Source: Xenophilus sp. AP218F (GTDB taxonomy: Bacteria > Pseudomonadota > Gammaproteobacteria > Burkholderiales > Chromobacteriaceae). Taken from it: DNA of 64,000 nt. Under the pieces are notes generated by a model. It saw nothing but the letters and a program-made list of their open reading frames with translations. It had not been told where the DNA came from and did no database searches. Below, piece by piece: positions 39,078 through 47,375 of this stretch. How positions within the stretch are numbered: the first letter of the stretch is position 1; the number at the start of each line of letters is the position of its first letter. The stretch covers positions 1 through 64,000 of the forward strand of contig NJIE01000024.1 in the NCBI GenBank assembly GCA_002213445.1. Reading direction: 5' to 3'. The translations under genes were made by a program, and so were the position numbers.

Positions 39078-40463
39078 TTAAACGGCCGGGGCGGCCAGCA
39101 TGTGGCCGAGGAAGGCGTAAGCCAGGCCGAAATAAATGAACACGCCCAGCATGTCCATCACCGACGTGATCAGCGGCGAGCTGAGCGTGGCCGGATCGGT
39201 GCCCATCCGCTTGGCCAGGAAGGGCAGCAAGGCGCCGATCACGCCGCCGGCCATGGTGCACAGCATCATGCTCAGGCCCACCACCAGCACGATGTCGAAG
39301 CCTACGCCCTTGGAGAAGTAGGCCAGCACCGCTTCCAGCAGCGCCACGGTCACGCCCAGGCACAGCGCCACCGGCAATTCGCGCTTGAGCACGAAGCCGA
39401 CGTCTTTCCAGCTCAGGCTCATCTGTCCCAGCGCCATCCCGCGCAGCACCAGCGTGGCGGACTGGCTGCCGGCGTTGCCGCCCATGTCGACGATGGGGGC
39501 GATGAAGGCGGCCAGGATGATCGCCGCTTCCAGCAACTCCTGCTGCCGGGCGACGAAGGTGCTGGTGATGGCTCCGAACACGGTGAGGATCAGCAGCCAG
39601 AACACCCGCACCCGGAACATCCGCGTCCAGCTGGAGCTGCGCATGTCCAGATTGTTGTCGTCCAGCGCCGCCGCGCCGCCGAAATTGGTCAGCCGGGTCA
39701 CGTCCTCCTCGCGCTCGATGTCCATCGCCTCGTCTATGGTGACGATGCCTATCATGCGTCGCTCTTCGTCGATGACCGGCAGCGCCAGAAGGTCGTAGCG
39801 GCGGATCAGCTCCGCGGCGCGGCTGCGCGGCCAGCCGGCCTCGGCGAATACCGGGTTGTGCTGCATCAGGTCGGCCACCCGCGCCTCCAGCGGCGCTTGC
39901 ACCAGGTCGCCCAGCGACACGGTGCCGAGCAGCTGGTGGCCCTCGCCCAGGATGTAGATCGCCTCGATGGCCTTGTTGTCCTTGCCGCCGGCGCGCAGCG
40001 TGGCCAGCGCTTCCGACGCGCTCAGCTCGGGCGCGATGGAGGCGTAGTCGGAGCTGGTTTCCGCGCCGACCGAGTGCTCGGGATAGCTGGACAGTTTCAG
40101 GATGTCGTCGCGCTCCACCTTGGCCAACGCCGACAGCAGCCGGTTTTGCTCGCCGCGGCTCAGACGGTTGTAGAGGTCGGCGCGTTCGGCCGACGGCAGG
40201 CGTTCGAACAGGGACACCACCACGGGATGCGGCAGCAGGTTGAGCAATTCGTCCTGGCGCTCGGCCGGCATGTGCGCCAGCAGCTCGGCGCGGGTATGGG
40301 CGGCCATCGCCTGCAACAGGCCGGCGACCTCCCGCGGCGGATGCTGTTCCAGCTCGCTCACCACGTCGGCCAGCGGCGCGGCGCGCAACAAACGGTCGAA
40401 GGTCGGCCCGTCGAAGCTGCGCAGTTGGTCGCGGATGGTGAGTTGCAGTGCTGCTCGATTCAT
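39078..40463 (-). CDS. mgtE: Magnesium channel/transporter MgtE
   Basis: Dimeric Mg2+ channel gated by cytoplasmic Mg2+. 461 residues: N-terminal superhelical domain (about 1-135), two CBS domains (about 140-265, including PVIDEERRMIGIVTIDEAMD), then five membrane helices (about 290-455) with the pore segment PIVDMGGNAGSQSATLVLRG. The start has AAGGAATC upstream. A terminator and a hairpin precede it and no clear promoter lies between them and the start, so attenuation of read-through from the genes at 40647-41696 is likely. A GC hairpin (39050-39068) follows the stop. Confidence 0.95.
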   Translation of the reverse strand: MNRAALQLTIRDQLRSFDGPTFDRLLRAAPLADVVSELEQHPPREVAGLLQAMAAHTRAELLAHMPAERQDELLNLLPHPVVVSLFERLPSAERADLYNRLSRGEQNRLLSALAKVERDDILKLSSYPEHSVGAETSSDYASIAPELSASEALATLRAGGKDNKAIEAIYILGEGHQLLGTVSLGDLVQAPLEARVADLMQHNPVFAEAGWPRSRAAELIRRYDLLALPVIDEERRMIGIVTIDEAMDIEREEDVTRLTNFGGAAALDDNNLDMRSSSWTRMFRVRVFWLLILTVFGAITSTFVARQQELLEAAIILAAFIAPIVDMGGNAGSQSATLVLRGMALGQMSLSWKDVGFVLKRELPVALCLGVTVALLEAVLAYFSKGVGFDIVLVVGLSMMLCTMAGGVIGALLPFLAKRMGTDPATLSSPLITSVMDMLGVFIYFGLAYAFLGHMLAAPAV

Positions 40464-40484
40464 GTGTGATTCCTTGGTGCTACC

Positions 40485-40508
40485 CTGGCGGCGCGTCGCG
40501 CCCGCCAG
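40485..40508 (-). promoter_or_regulatory. Hairpin in the mgtE leader
   Basis: Perfect inverted repeat CTGGCG / CGCCAG enclosing GCGCGTCGCGCC, located between the upstream terminator and the mgtE ribosome binding site (about 12 bases from it). It may act with the terminator at 40529-40561 as alternative RNA structures. Confidence 0.45.
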
Positions 40509-40528
40509 ATGCCAGATTGCGAATTGAG

Positions 40529-40561
40529 AAAAAAGGCCGGCGCGCGGCGTCCGGGCGCCGG
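40529..40561 (-). terminator. Intrinsic terminator / possible attenuator before mgtE
   Basis: Arms CCGGCGC and GCGCCGG with a GC-rich interior are followed on the minus strand by TTTTTT. It lies 86 bases after the ACT-like gene at 40647 and 66 bases before mgtE. No promoter-like hexamers were found after it, so transcription of mgtE probably has to pass it. Confidence 0.75.
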
Positions 40562-40646
40562 CGCCTGCCGAAAGCCAGCCGGCGAGCGGTATGGGTCGCG
40601 CTTGATTCGGCTGGCGGCGGCCCGCGCAGGCAGGCCGCGTCCCGGC

Positions 40647-41009
40647 TCAGGCGCCGATGCGGCGCAGGCCCGGGCTTTTGGGCTGCTCGTGCCAGCGGCC
40701 CCAGCGCACGCGGCGGATCTGCGGCTGGCGGCTTAGCCGCAGCGCCAGTTGATCCAGCGTGGGGCGCAGGCCCAGCGGGCACTCCAGCCGCAAGGTAAGC
40801 GTGACCAGCAGGCTGCCTTGCAGCGGCTCGATGGCCATGTCGCAGGCGCGCAGCCCCAGGCAGTGCGTTTCCCAGAACAGCTGCTTGCGCAACGGGGCCA
40901 CCAGCCCCGCCTCGCACAGCACGCTCAAGCGGTAATCGGAATGATCGGAATGGCGCTGAGGATTTCGGACGAAATAATTCAGCAGCCAGGACAGTTTTGC
41001 AGCGCGCAT
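40647..41009 (-). CDS. Small ACT-like (MgtC C-domain-like) protein, paralogue 2
   Basis: 120 residues without signal or membrane segment. The order of predicted strands and helices (YRLSVLCEAG, LRKQLFWETH, LRACDM, SLLVTLTLRLEC, LDQLALRLSRQP, IRRVRWGRW) fits a beta-alpha-beta-beta-alpha-beta ferredoxin/ACT fold, like the C-terminal domain of MgtC proteins. It resembles the protein at 41343-41696 in layout and in the closing pattern (R-V-R-W versus Y-R-L-R-W). The start has GAAGGAG upstream. Its position before mgtE and mgtA suggests a regulator or sensor in Mg2+ uptake. The fold assignment is my inference. Confidence 0.65.
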   Translation of the reverse strand: MRAAKLSWLLNYFVRNPQRHSDHSDYRLSVLCEAGLVAPLRKQLFWETHCLGLRACDMAIEPLQGSLLVTLTLRLECPLGLRPTLDQLALRLSRQPQIRRVRWGRWHEQPKSPGLRRIGA

Positions 41010-41054
41010 CGCAATTCTCCTTCGGCGCTTCGCGGCGAGCGGGCAGGTTTTTCC

Positions 41055-41076
41055 CGCGGACGATTATTCGTCCGCG
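41055..41076 (-). promoter_or_regulatory. Perfect hairpin in the leader of the second ACT-like gene
   Basis: Arms CGCGGACGA and TCGTCCGCG with loop TTAT, extended outward by CAGGT/ACCTG. It ends about 45 bases before the start at 41009. There is no T-run, so it is not a plain terminator. Confidence 0.55.
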
Positions 41077-41126
41077 ACCTGTCCGCTTTTAATTGACCGC
41101 GATGAATTCCTGTTATTTAAAAGGCA

Positions 41127-41156
41127 ATAAAAACCCCTGCCGTATTTGAATGACAA
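41127..41156 (-). promoter_or_regulatory. Possible promoter before the second ACT-like gene
   Basis: The minus strand reads TTGTCA (41156-41151), 18 bases, then TTTTAT (41132-41127), in an AT-rich stretch about 120 bases upstream of the gene at 40647-41009. The -35 is good and the -10 is weak. Confidence 0.35.
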
Positions 41157-41244
41157 TACGAGGCATTATTGCGAAACATTTAAATAAGCGGCGTATCGGC
41201 AGGCGCATCGCGCCAGCCGGATCAGCCTGCAGGAAGCCGATGGA

Positions 41245-41299
41245 CTAGGCGATGGCGCCGACCAACCAATACGGTCGCGGTTCTGGTTCTTCAGACATG
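41245..41299 (-). CDS. Second acidic/proline micro-ORF in the magnesium locus
   Basis: A 17-codon gene encoding MSEEPEPRPYWLVGAIA. It has a textbook ribosome binding site (GGAGG, five bases before ATG) and ends TAG. It begins 43 bases after the ACT-like gene at 41343-41696 and precedes the second ACT-like gene by 235 bases. Its first nine residues parallel the micro-ORF before mgtA (M-x-E-E-P-E-P-x-P). The hydrophobic tail YWLVGAIA could matter for the ribosome tunnel or membrane. A Mg2+-sensing leader role like MgtL is inferred. Confidence 0.6.
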
Positions 41300-41342
41300 C
41301 AAACCTCCTTGACCTGGGCGGCGAGAGAGAAAGGAAAAAGGG

Positions 41343-41696
41343 TCAGGCAGCGCGGCGCGCCGGCTCGGCGGCCAGCGGCTTGCGCTCCCAGCGCAGACGG
41401 TAGACTTCGGGCATGGCGGCAAACTGTCGCAGCAACCCGCCGAAGGCGTCGCGGCCGTCCGCCGGGCACAGCAACACCAGCGTGAGACAGGCCAGGCGGC
41501 CTTCTCCCTGCGGGCGATGGCCGGCGCGCAGCGGACGCATGCCCGCGGCTTCCAGCGCGCGCGCCAGCCCGGCTTGCAGGCCGTCCGCCGCGTCGGCGGG
41601 GCACAGCAAGGCCAGCCGGCACAGCGTCTGCTGAGGCGCGTGGGCCTTGAGCAGCGCCTGGCGGCGGAAAAACGGTAACAGTTTGATGATGCGCAT
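41343..41696 (-). CDS. Small ACT-like (MgtC C-domain-like) protein, paralogue 1
   Basis: 117 residues, no signal peptide. Segments TLCRLALLCPAD, LQAGLARALEAAGM, LRAGHR, RLACLTLVLLCPAD, FGGLLRQFAAMPEV and YRLRWERKP alternate as strands and helices, in the order expected for an ACT/ferredoxin fold. It matches the layout of its neighbour at 40647-41009. The start is supported by GAGGGGAAATC-ATG. It is the first full gene of the locus, about 290 bases downstream of a good promoter. Function unknown; standalone versions of the MgtC C-terminal domain would fit a Mg2+-related regulator. Confidence 0.65.
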   Translation of the reverse strand: MRIIKLLPFFRRQALLKAHAPQQTLCRLALLCPADAADGLQAGLARALEAAGMRPLRAGHRPQGEGRLACLTLVLLCPADGRDAFGGLLRQFAAMPEVYRLRWERKPLAAEPARRAA

Positions 41697-41711
41697 GATT
41701 TCCCCTCGGCG

Positions 41712-41738
41712 TTAACAGAGAGGACGCGGCAAATCCAT
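41712..41738 (-). CDS. Possible eight-codon leader ORF before the first ACT-like gene
   Basis: ATG to TAA encoding MDLPRPLC, ending 15 bases before the ACT-like start at 41696. The proline/aspartate content and location recall Mg2+ leader peptides. However, no ribosome binding site is visible, so it may not be translated. Confidence 0.25.
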   Translation of the reverse strand: MDLPRPLC

Positions 41739-42164
41739 TGCGCGCACGCCGCCACGCGTCAGCGCGGCCCAGCGCCACGGCGAGGCCGGCGGGCTGGAAG
41801 AGCGTTGCCGTCCGAAGGGACGGCCAGTGGCGGGAACAGGCCAAGCCTGAAAGATGCCACACCCTGAGCTTTGCAGGATGCGGCAGAGGAAAGGAATTCT
41901 GCTATATCCTGCAAGGCGACGTTGCGATCCAAGATCGGCTACATCCGTCGTTGTCCACAGTGAACCCTTGCTTATTGATAACGGGCCAGACTATAAACCA
42001 GCCTCCGGGCAGAATCAAATCTTATTAAGCCAAATTTACATTTTTTAATTAACTCGGCGAATATTGGCTTTAGCCAAGCAATCAAATCGCATTATCTTGC
42101 GCCGCATTTGCCGGTTCATGTCATTTCAAGCTCGCGATACGCGCCAGAAAACGGAACCGCGGCG
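41739..42164. other. Leader and upstream region of the magnesium locus
   Basis: No substantial gene is supported. The part up to about 41983 is likely the 5' leader of the ACT-like transcript. It includes a strong hairpin GCCGTCC/GGACGGC (41807-41824). Above 42018 the DNA is AT-rich and contains the palindrome TTGGCT-TT-AGCCAA at 42064-42077, with another AGCCAA at about 42028, a possible operator. Confidence 0.5.
41990..42018 (-). promoter_or_regulatory. Sigma70-type promoter of the magnesium locus
   Basis: The minus strand carries TTGATT (42018-42013), a 17-base spacer, and TATAGT (41995-41990). The predicted transcript has a leader of roughly 290 bases before the first ACT-like gene. Confidence 0.6.
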
Positions 42165-42632
42165 TCAATGTCCCAGCGGCAGCTGGCCGAGTTTGTCCTT
42201 GAGCTTGCGCATCACGATGTAGGAGCAGATGTCGCGCATTCCCGGCAGCTTGTTAAGCTTCTCCACCACGAAATCCGAAAACGCCGCCAGATTGCGGCAG
42301 CGGACGTGCAGCACGTAGTTGCACGGCCCGGCGACGATGTAGGCGGCCGCCACCTCCTCCAGCGCGTCCACCTGCTCCAGAAATTCCTCGTGCCAGTCCT
42401 GGCGCGACTGGTCCAGGCCGACGTGGACGATGGCCTCCAGCTCGCAGCCCAGCCGCGCCGCGTCCAGCTCGGCGCGGTAACCGCGAATCAGGCCGTTCTC
42501 TTCCAGCGCCCGCACCCGCCGCAGACACGCCGACGGCGACAGCGCCACCTTGTCCGCCAGGTCCTGATTGCTCAGCCTGCCGTTCTGTTGCAGGGCGGCC
42601 AGAATGCGCCAATCTATCGCGTCTATCTGCAT
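42165..42632 (-). CDS. Lrp/AsnC-family regulator, probable KynR-type
   Basis: 155 residues. The N-terminal helix-turn-helix (about 4-60) reads [30 protein letters not shown]. The C-terminal RAM ligand domain (about 68-145) has [17 protein letters not shown]. It diverges from kynU, the arrangement of KynR and its kynurenine genes in Pseudomonas, so kynurenine or tryptophan is the likely effector. The ATG at 42632 ([11 protein letters not shown]) is the normal family start; 26 codons of upstream open frame are unlike the family. Confidence 0.85.
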   Translation of the reverse strand: MQIDAIDWRILAALQQNGRLSNQDLADKVALSPSACLRRVRALEENGLIRGYRAELDAARLGCELEAIVHVGLDQSRQDWHEEFLEQVDALEEVAAAYIVAGPCNYVLHVRCRNLAAFSDFVVEKLNKLPGMRDICSYIVMRKLKDKLGQLPLGH

Positions 42633-42663
42633 TCGCAAGATCCTGTCGTTGATGAACCGATTG

Positions 42664-42681
42664 TTCGAATATCCTTCGAAT
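42664..42681. promoter_or_regulatory. Tandem TTCGAAT motif, candidate Lrp/KynR operator
   Basis: TTCGAAT occurs at 42664-42670 and 42675-42681, 11 bases apart (one helical turn), in the gap between the divergent regulator and kynU. Each is nearly palindromic. Lrp-family regulators bind phased sites of this sort. Confidence 0.4.
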
Positions 42682-42800
42682 TCACCCCGCATGACAAGCG
42701 CAACTTGCAATTTTGGCCAGTCCTTTCGCTGCTAGCATGTTTTGACGCCCCGGCCCCGCGCCGAGGCGGCCCGCTCCCACCCGCATCCAGGAGACACGCC

Positions 42801-44051
42801 ATGCATAGCCGTGAAGATTGCCTGCAAGCCGACCAGCGCGACCCGCTGGCCCCCTTCCGCCGCCAGTTCGACCTGCCCGAGGGCGTGATCTATCTGGACG
42901 GCAACTCGCTGGGCGTCTTGCCCGCCACCGCCCAGGCGCGCAGCGCCGAGGCCATCGCCCGGGAATGGGGCCAGGGCCTGGTGCGCAGCTGGAACGACGC
43001 CGGCTGGTTCGAGTTGCCCACCCGGCTGGGCGACAAGCTCGCGCCGCTGATCGGCGCCGCCCCCGGCGAAACCGTGGTCACCGACACCACCTCGCTCAAC
43101 CTGTTCAAGGCGCTGGCCGCCGCGCTGCGCATCCAGCAGCGCGAACAGCCCAAGCGCCGCGTCATCGTCTCCGAACGGGACAACTTCCCCACCGACCTCT
43201 ACATGGCCGAGGGCATGATCGAATTCCTGCAGCAAGGCTACCAGCTGCGGCTGATCGACGAAGACCTGCCGCTGGAACAGGCGCTGGACGACGACGCGGC
43301 GGTGCTGATGCTCTCGCACGTCAACTACCGCACCGGCCATCTGTACGACATGGCCGACGTCACCCGCAAGGCGCGCGAGCGCGGCGCGCTGACGATCTGG
43401 GACCTGGCGCACTCCGCCGGCGCGGTGCCGGTGGCGCTGAACGAGGCCGGCGCGGACTTCGCCGTCGGCTGCACCTACAAATACCTCAACGGCGGCCCGG
43501 GCTCGCCGGCCTTCATCTGGGTGGCGCGCCGGCATCAGGACCAGTTCTGGCAGCCGCTGTCCGGCTGGTGGGGCCACGCCCGGCCGTTCGAGATGGAAAC
43601 CGGTTACCAGCCGGCCCAGGGCATCCGCCGCTATCTGTGCGGCACCCAGCCCATCGTCTCGCTGGCGCTGGTCGAATGCGGGCTGGACATCGCGCGCCAG
43701 GCCGACATGGCCGCGCTGCGCCAAAAATCGCTGGCGCTGACCGACCTGTTCATCCAGCTGGTCAACGAGCGCTGCGGCGAACATCCGCTGACCCTGATCA
43801 CCCCGCTGGAACACGCCCGGCGCGGCAGCCACGTCAGCTTCCGCCACCCGCAGGGCTACGCGGTGATGCAGGCGCTGATAGCCCGCGGCGTGATCGGCGA
43901 CTACCGCGAGCCGGAAGTGCTGCGCTTCGGCCTCACCCCGCTCTACCTGGGCTACGCCGACGTCTGGGACGCGGTGGACATCCTCAAGCAGATCCTCGAC
44001 AGCGCCAGCTGGGACCAGCCGCGCTTCCACCGCCGCGGCGCGGTGACCTGA
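42801..44051 (+). CDS. kynU: Kynureninase
   Basis: PLP enzyme that splits kynurenine into anthranilate and alanine in tryptophan breakdown. 416 residues. The family segments are [25 protein letters not shown], the region [13 protein letters not shown] with the cofactor-binding Asp, and the PLP lysine motif [12 protein letters not shown]. The ATG at 42801 has CAGGAGAC upstream. kynA and kynB are not in the window. A permease follows 108 bases later. Regulation by the divergent Lrp-type protein is likely. Confidence 0.95.
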   Translation: MHSREDCLQADQRDPLAPFRRQFDLPEGVIYLDGNSLGVLPATAQARSAEAIAREWGQGLVRSWNDAGWFELPTRLGDKLAPLIGAAPGETVVTDTTSLNLFKALAAALRIQQREQPKRRVIVSERDNFPTDLYMAEGMIEFLQQGYQLRLIDEDLPLEQALDDDAAVLMLSHVNYRTGHLYDMADVTRKARERGALTIWDLAHSAGAVPVALNEAGADFAVGCTYKYLNGGPGSPAFIWVARRHQDQFWQPLSGWWGHARPFEMETGYQPAQGIRRYLCGTQPIVSLALVECGLDIARQADMAALRQKSLALTDLFIQLVNERCGEHPLTLITPLEHARRGSHVSFRHPQGYAVMQALIARGVIGDYREPEVLRFGLTPLYLGYADVWDAVDILKQILDSASWDQPRFHRRGAVT

Positions 44052-44159
44052 CCCCCTTGCCGCCGCCCGGCCTCCGGCCGGGCTTCATCCGCAGACCAGG
44101 CGCAATCGGGGCGGCGACGCCCCGCACGACAAACGCGCCGGCGCGACAAAGGAGAAACC

Positions 44160-45527
44160 ATGCATAGCTTCCAGAAAATCAAGGACCGCGAACAAGGCCT
44201 GCAACGCCGGCTCAGCGCCCGCCAGATGAGCATGATCGCCGTCGGCGGGGCCATCGGCACCGGGCTGTTCCTGGGCAGCAAGTTCGCCATCGGCTTCGCC
44301 GGACCCAGCGTCATCGTCAGCTACGCCATCGGCGGCCTCATCACCCTGCTGCTGATGGGCTGCCTGGCGGAAATGACCGTCGCCCACGCCACGTCCGGCT
44401 CTTTCGGCGCTTACGCCGAACACTATGTCCACCCGCTGGCCGGCTTTCTGGTGCGCTACGCCTACTGGGCCTGCATCGTGCTGGCCGTGGGCACCGAAAT
44501 CACCGCGGTGGCGGAATACATGCGCTTCTGGTTCCCCGACGCGCCGTCGTGGATCTGGATCGCGCTGTTCTCAGCGGCGCTGATCGGGGTCAACGCCGCC
44601 AGCGTCAAGGCCTTCGGCACTGTCGAATACTGGCTCTCCAGCATCAAGGTGTTCGCCATCGTCGCCTTCGTGCTGATGGGCGCCTACGTGGTGTGGGGCG
44701 GCCCCGAATACGGCGTTCGCCACTACGTCGAACACGGCGGCTTCTTCCCCAACGGTGCCTGGGGCATGTGGGTGGCGGTGGTGATTTCCATCTTCAGCTA
44801 CATGAGCGTGGAGATGATCGCCATCGCCGCCGGCGAGGCGGAGGAACCGGAACGCGCGGTCAAGCAGGCCTTCCGCGCCACCTTGCTGCGGCTGGCGGTG
44901 TTCTACCTGTTGTCGCTGGCCCTGATCCTGGCCATCGTGCCGTGGACCCGCGTCGGCGAGGGCAACAGCCCCTTCGTCACCGTGATGCAGGTGCTGGACA
45001 TCCCCTACGCCGCCGACATTCTCAACTTCGTGGTCATCACCGCCGCGCTGTCGGCGATGAACAGCCAGCTCTACATCACCACCCGGATGATGTTCAGCCT
45101 GTCGCGGGCGGGGGACGCCCCGGCCGGCTTGGGCCGCCTCAACCGCCGCGGCATCCCGCTCAACGCGCTGCTGCTCTCCACCAGCGGCATCGCGCTGGCG
45201 GCCCTGCTCTACACGCTGTTTCCGGAGCAGGCCTTCACCCTGATGATTTCGCTGTCGATGTTCGGCGGCATGTTCAGCTGGCTGATGATCTTCCTCACCC
45301 ACCTGTTCTTCCGCCGCCGCCGCGCGCGGGACGGCGCGCCGCCGCTGGCGTTCCGCATGCGGCTGTTTCCGGCCAGCACCCTGACCGGCCTGCTGCTGAT
45401 GGCCGCCATCCTGGCCAGCACCGCCTTCACCGCCGAGTTCCGCCTGACGCTGGTCTTCGGCGCGCCCTTCCTGCTGTTGCTGGTCTTGCTGTTCTACTTC
45501 GTGCGCAAGCCGGCGCGCGAAGAGTAA
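44160..45527 (+). CDS. Amino acid permease (APC/AAT family)
   Basis: 455 residues with 12 predicted membrane helices. The family opening LSARQMSMIAVGGAIGTGLFLGS (about 20-42) and the segment GEAEEPERAVKQAFR near 225 define the AAT group of proton-coupled amino acid importers. It lies downstream of kynU on the same strand, so tryptophan or kynurenine is a plausible substrate, by context only. Start ATG preceded by AAAGGAGAAACC. Confidence 0.88.
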   Translation: MHSFQKIKDREQGLQRRLSARQMSMIAVGGAIGTGLFLGSKFAIGFAGPSVIVSYAIGGLITLLLMGCLAEMTVAHATSGSFGAYAEHYVHPLAGFLVRYAYWACIVLAVGTEITAVAEYMRFWFPDAPSWIWIALFSAALIGVNAASVKAFGTVEYWLSSIKVFAIVAFVLMGAYVVWGGPEYGVRHYVEHGGFFPNGAWGMWVAVVISIFSYMSVEMIAIAAGEAEEPERAVKQAFRATLLRLAVFYLLSLALILAIVPWTRVGEGNSPFVTVMQVLDIPYAADILNFVVITAALSAMNSQLYITTRMMFSLSRAGDAPAGLGRLNRRGIPLNALLLSTSGIALAALLYTLFPEQAFTLMISLSMFGGMFSWLMIFLTHLFFRRRRARDGAPPLAFRMRLFPASTLTGLLLMAAILASTAFTAEFRLTLVFGAPFLLLLVLLFYFVRKPAREE

Positions 45528-45605
45528 ACGGCGCGCCGGGCGGACCTGACAATGTCATGGCGTTCGACTTAGAATGGTTTGTTCTCTTCCAAGTCGGGAC
45601 GCTCC

Positions 45606-47375
45606 ATGTCTTCCACCGCTCCGCCCGGCGGCGTCAGCCTGACGCGCCTGCTGGCCGGCTTCATCGCCCGCAACTGGCGGCCCTACCTGCTGGCCGGCAG
45701 CCTGCTGGCCATCGTCGGCGTGCTGACGGTGCTGATTCCGCGCCAGGTCGGCCAGATCGTGGACGGCCTGGCCAGCCGCCAGCTGGCCGGCGGCGCGCTG
45801 CTGGCGCAACTGGGACTGCTGCTGGCCATGGGCCTCGCCATCTACTTCCTGCGCGTGGCCTGGCGGCTGCAGCTGTTTCCCGCTTCCTACCGGCTGGGGG
45901 TGGAGCTGCGCACCCGGCTTTATCAGCAGCTGACGCGGCAGGGGCCGGCCTTTTACCGGCGGCAGCGCACCGGCGACCTGATGGCGCGCGCCACCAACGA
46001 CATCGACGCGGTGGAAATGGTGGCCGGCGAGGCGATGCTGGCCGGCTTCGACGGCGCGCTGACCCTGGCGCTGGTGCTGACCATGATGACTGTGGGCATA
46101 GACTGGCGGCTGGCGCTGGCGGCGCTGCTGCCCTTTCCGTTGATGGCGCTGGCCTTCTGGAAGATTTCCGAACACATCCACCGCGCCTGGGGCGACTCGC
46201 TGGCCCGCTTCGGCCGGCTCAACGATCACGTGCAGGAAACGCTGTCCGGGGTGCGCACCCTGCGCGCGCTGGGGCTGGAAGCGCGCAACGGCGCCAAGCT
46301 GTCGGAGCTGGCCGGCGCGGCGGCGGACAGCAGCCTGGAGGCGCAGCGCTGGGAAGCCGCCTTCGAGCCGGCGGTGGGCATCGCGCTCACCGCGGCGGCG
46401 GCGATCACCCTCGGGCTTGGCGGCTATCTGGTCTGGCGGGACGAGCTGACCATAGGCGCGCTCACCAGCTTCAGCATGTATCTGGTGCAGCTGATCTGGC
46501 CGATGTTCGCCGCCGGCTGGGTGATTTCCCTGCTGGAACGCGGCCGCGCCGCCTGGGGCCGGCTGGACGCGGTGCTGGCCGCGCCGGCCGAGGTGACGGA
46601 CGAAGGCGCCGCGGCCGCGCCGCCGGCCAGCCTGCTCGAATGGCGGCAAGTCGGCTTTCATTACCCCGGCCAGGCCCAGCCGGCGCTGGACGACATCGAT
46701 CTGGAACTGCCGGCCGGCCAGACGCTGGGCGTGGTCGGCCCCACCGGCGCGGGCAAGTCCACCCTGCTCAAGCTGCTGCTGCGCCAGCACGCGCCCGACC
46801 GCGGCGTCATCCGCTGGCAGGGGCTGGCGCTGGCCGAATACAAACTGTCCGCGCTGCGCGCCGCCATCAGCTGGGTGCCGCAGGAACCCTTCCTGTTCTC
46901 CGCCTCGGTGGCTGACAACATCGCGCTGGTCAGGCCCGACGCCGACCGCGCCGACATCGAGCGCGTGGCCCGGCTGGCGGCGGTGCACGACGACATCCTG
47001 CGCCTGCCGCAGGGCTACGACACCCCGGTGGGCGAGAAAGGCGTGGCGCTGTCCGGCGGCCAGCGCCAGCGCCTCGCCATCGCCCGCGCCCTGCTGGCCG
47101 ACGCGCCGCTGCTGCTGCTGGACGACGCATTGTCGGCGGTGGATACCGATACCGAAACCCGCATCCTGCGCCACCTGCGCGCCGAGCGACGCGGCCGCAG
47201 CGTGATCATCGTCAGCCACCGGCTGTCGGCGGTGGCCGACGCCGACCGCATCGCCGTGCTGCACCACGGCCGCGTCAGCGAACAGGGCGACCACGCTTCG
47301 CTGCTGAGCCTGGACGGCTGGTACGCCAGCCAGTGGCGCTATCAACAACTGGAGGCCAGCCTGGATGAAATCTGA
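45606..47375 (+). CDS. mdlA: ABC exporter half-transporter MdlA-like
   Basis: 589 residues: six-helix membrane domain (about 20-310) and a nucleotide-binding domain with Walker A VGPTGAGKST, signature LSGGQRQR and Walker B LLLLDDALSAVD. The residue after the Walker B Asp is Asp instead of the catalytic Glu, as expected for the degenerate site of heterodimeric exporters. The partner mdlB follows with an 11-base overlap. Such pairs export hydrophobic drugs or lipids. Substrate unknown. Confidence 0.88.
   Translation: MSSTAPPGGVSLTRLLAGFIARNWRPYLLAGSLLAIVGVLTVLIPRQVGQIVDGLASRQLAGGALLAQLGLLLAMGLAIYFLRVAWRLQLFPASYRLGVELRTRLYQQLTRQGPAFYRRQRTGDLMARATNDIDAVEMVAGEAMLAGFDGALTLALVLTMMTVGIDWRLALAALLPFPLMALAFWKISEHIHRAWGDSLARFGRLNDHVQETLSGVRTLRALGLEARNGAKLSELAGAAADSSLEAQRWEAAFEPAVGIALTAAAAITLGLGGYLVWRDELTIGALTSFSMYLVQLIWPMFAAGWVISLLERGRAAWGRLDAVLAAPAEVTDEGAAAAPPASLLEWRQVGFHYPGQAQPALDDIDLELPAGQTLGVVGPTGAGKSTLLKLLLRQHAPDRGVIRWQGLALAEYKLSALRAAISWVPQEPFLFSASVADNIALVRPDADRADIERVARLAAVHDDILRLPQGYDTPVGEKGVALSGGQRQRLAIARALLADAPLLLLDDALSAVDTDTETRILRHLRAERRGRSVIIVSHRLSAVADADRIAVLHHGRVSEQGDHASLLSLDGWYASQWRYQQLEASLDEI

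Noticed and set aside
41100-41200. PhoP-box-like TATTTA/TGTTTC pair upstream of the second ACT-like gene
   Set aside because: The hexamers do not have the 11-base spacing of PhoP boxes. AT-rich chance matches are expected here.
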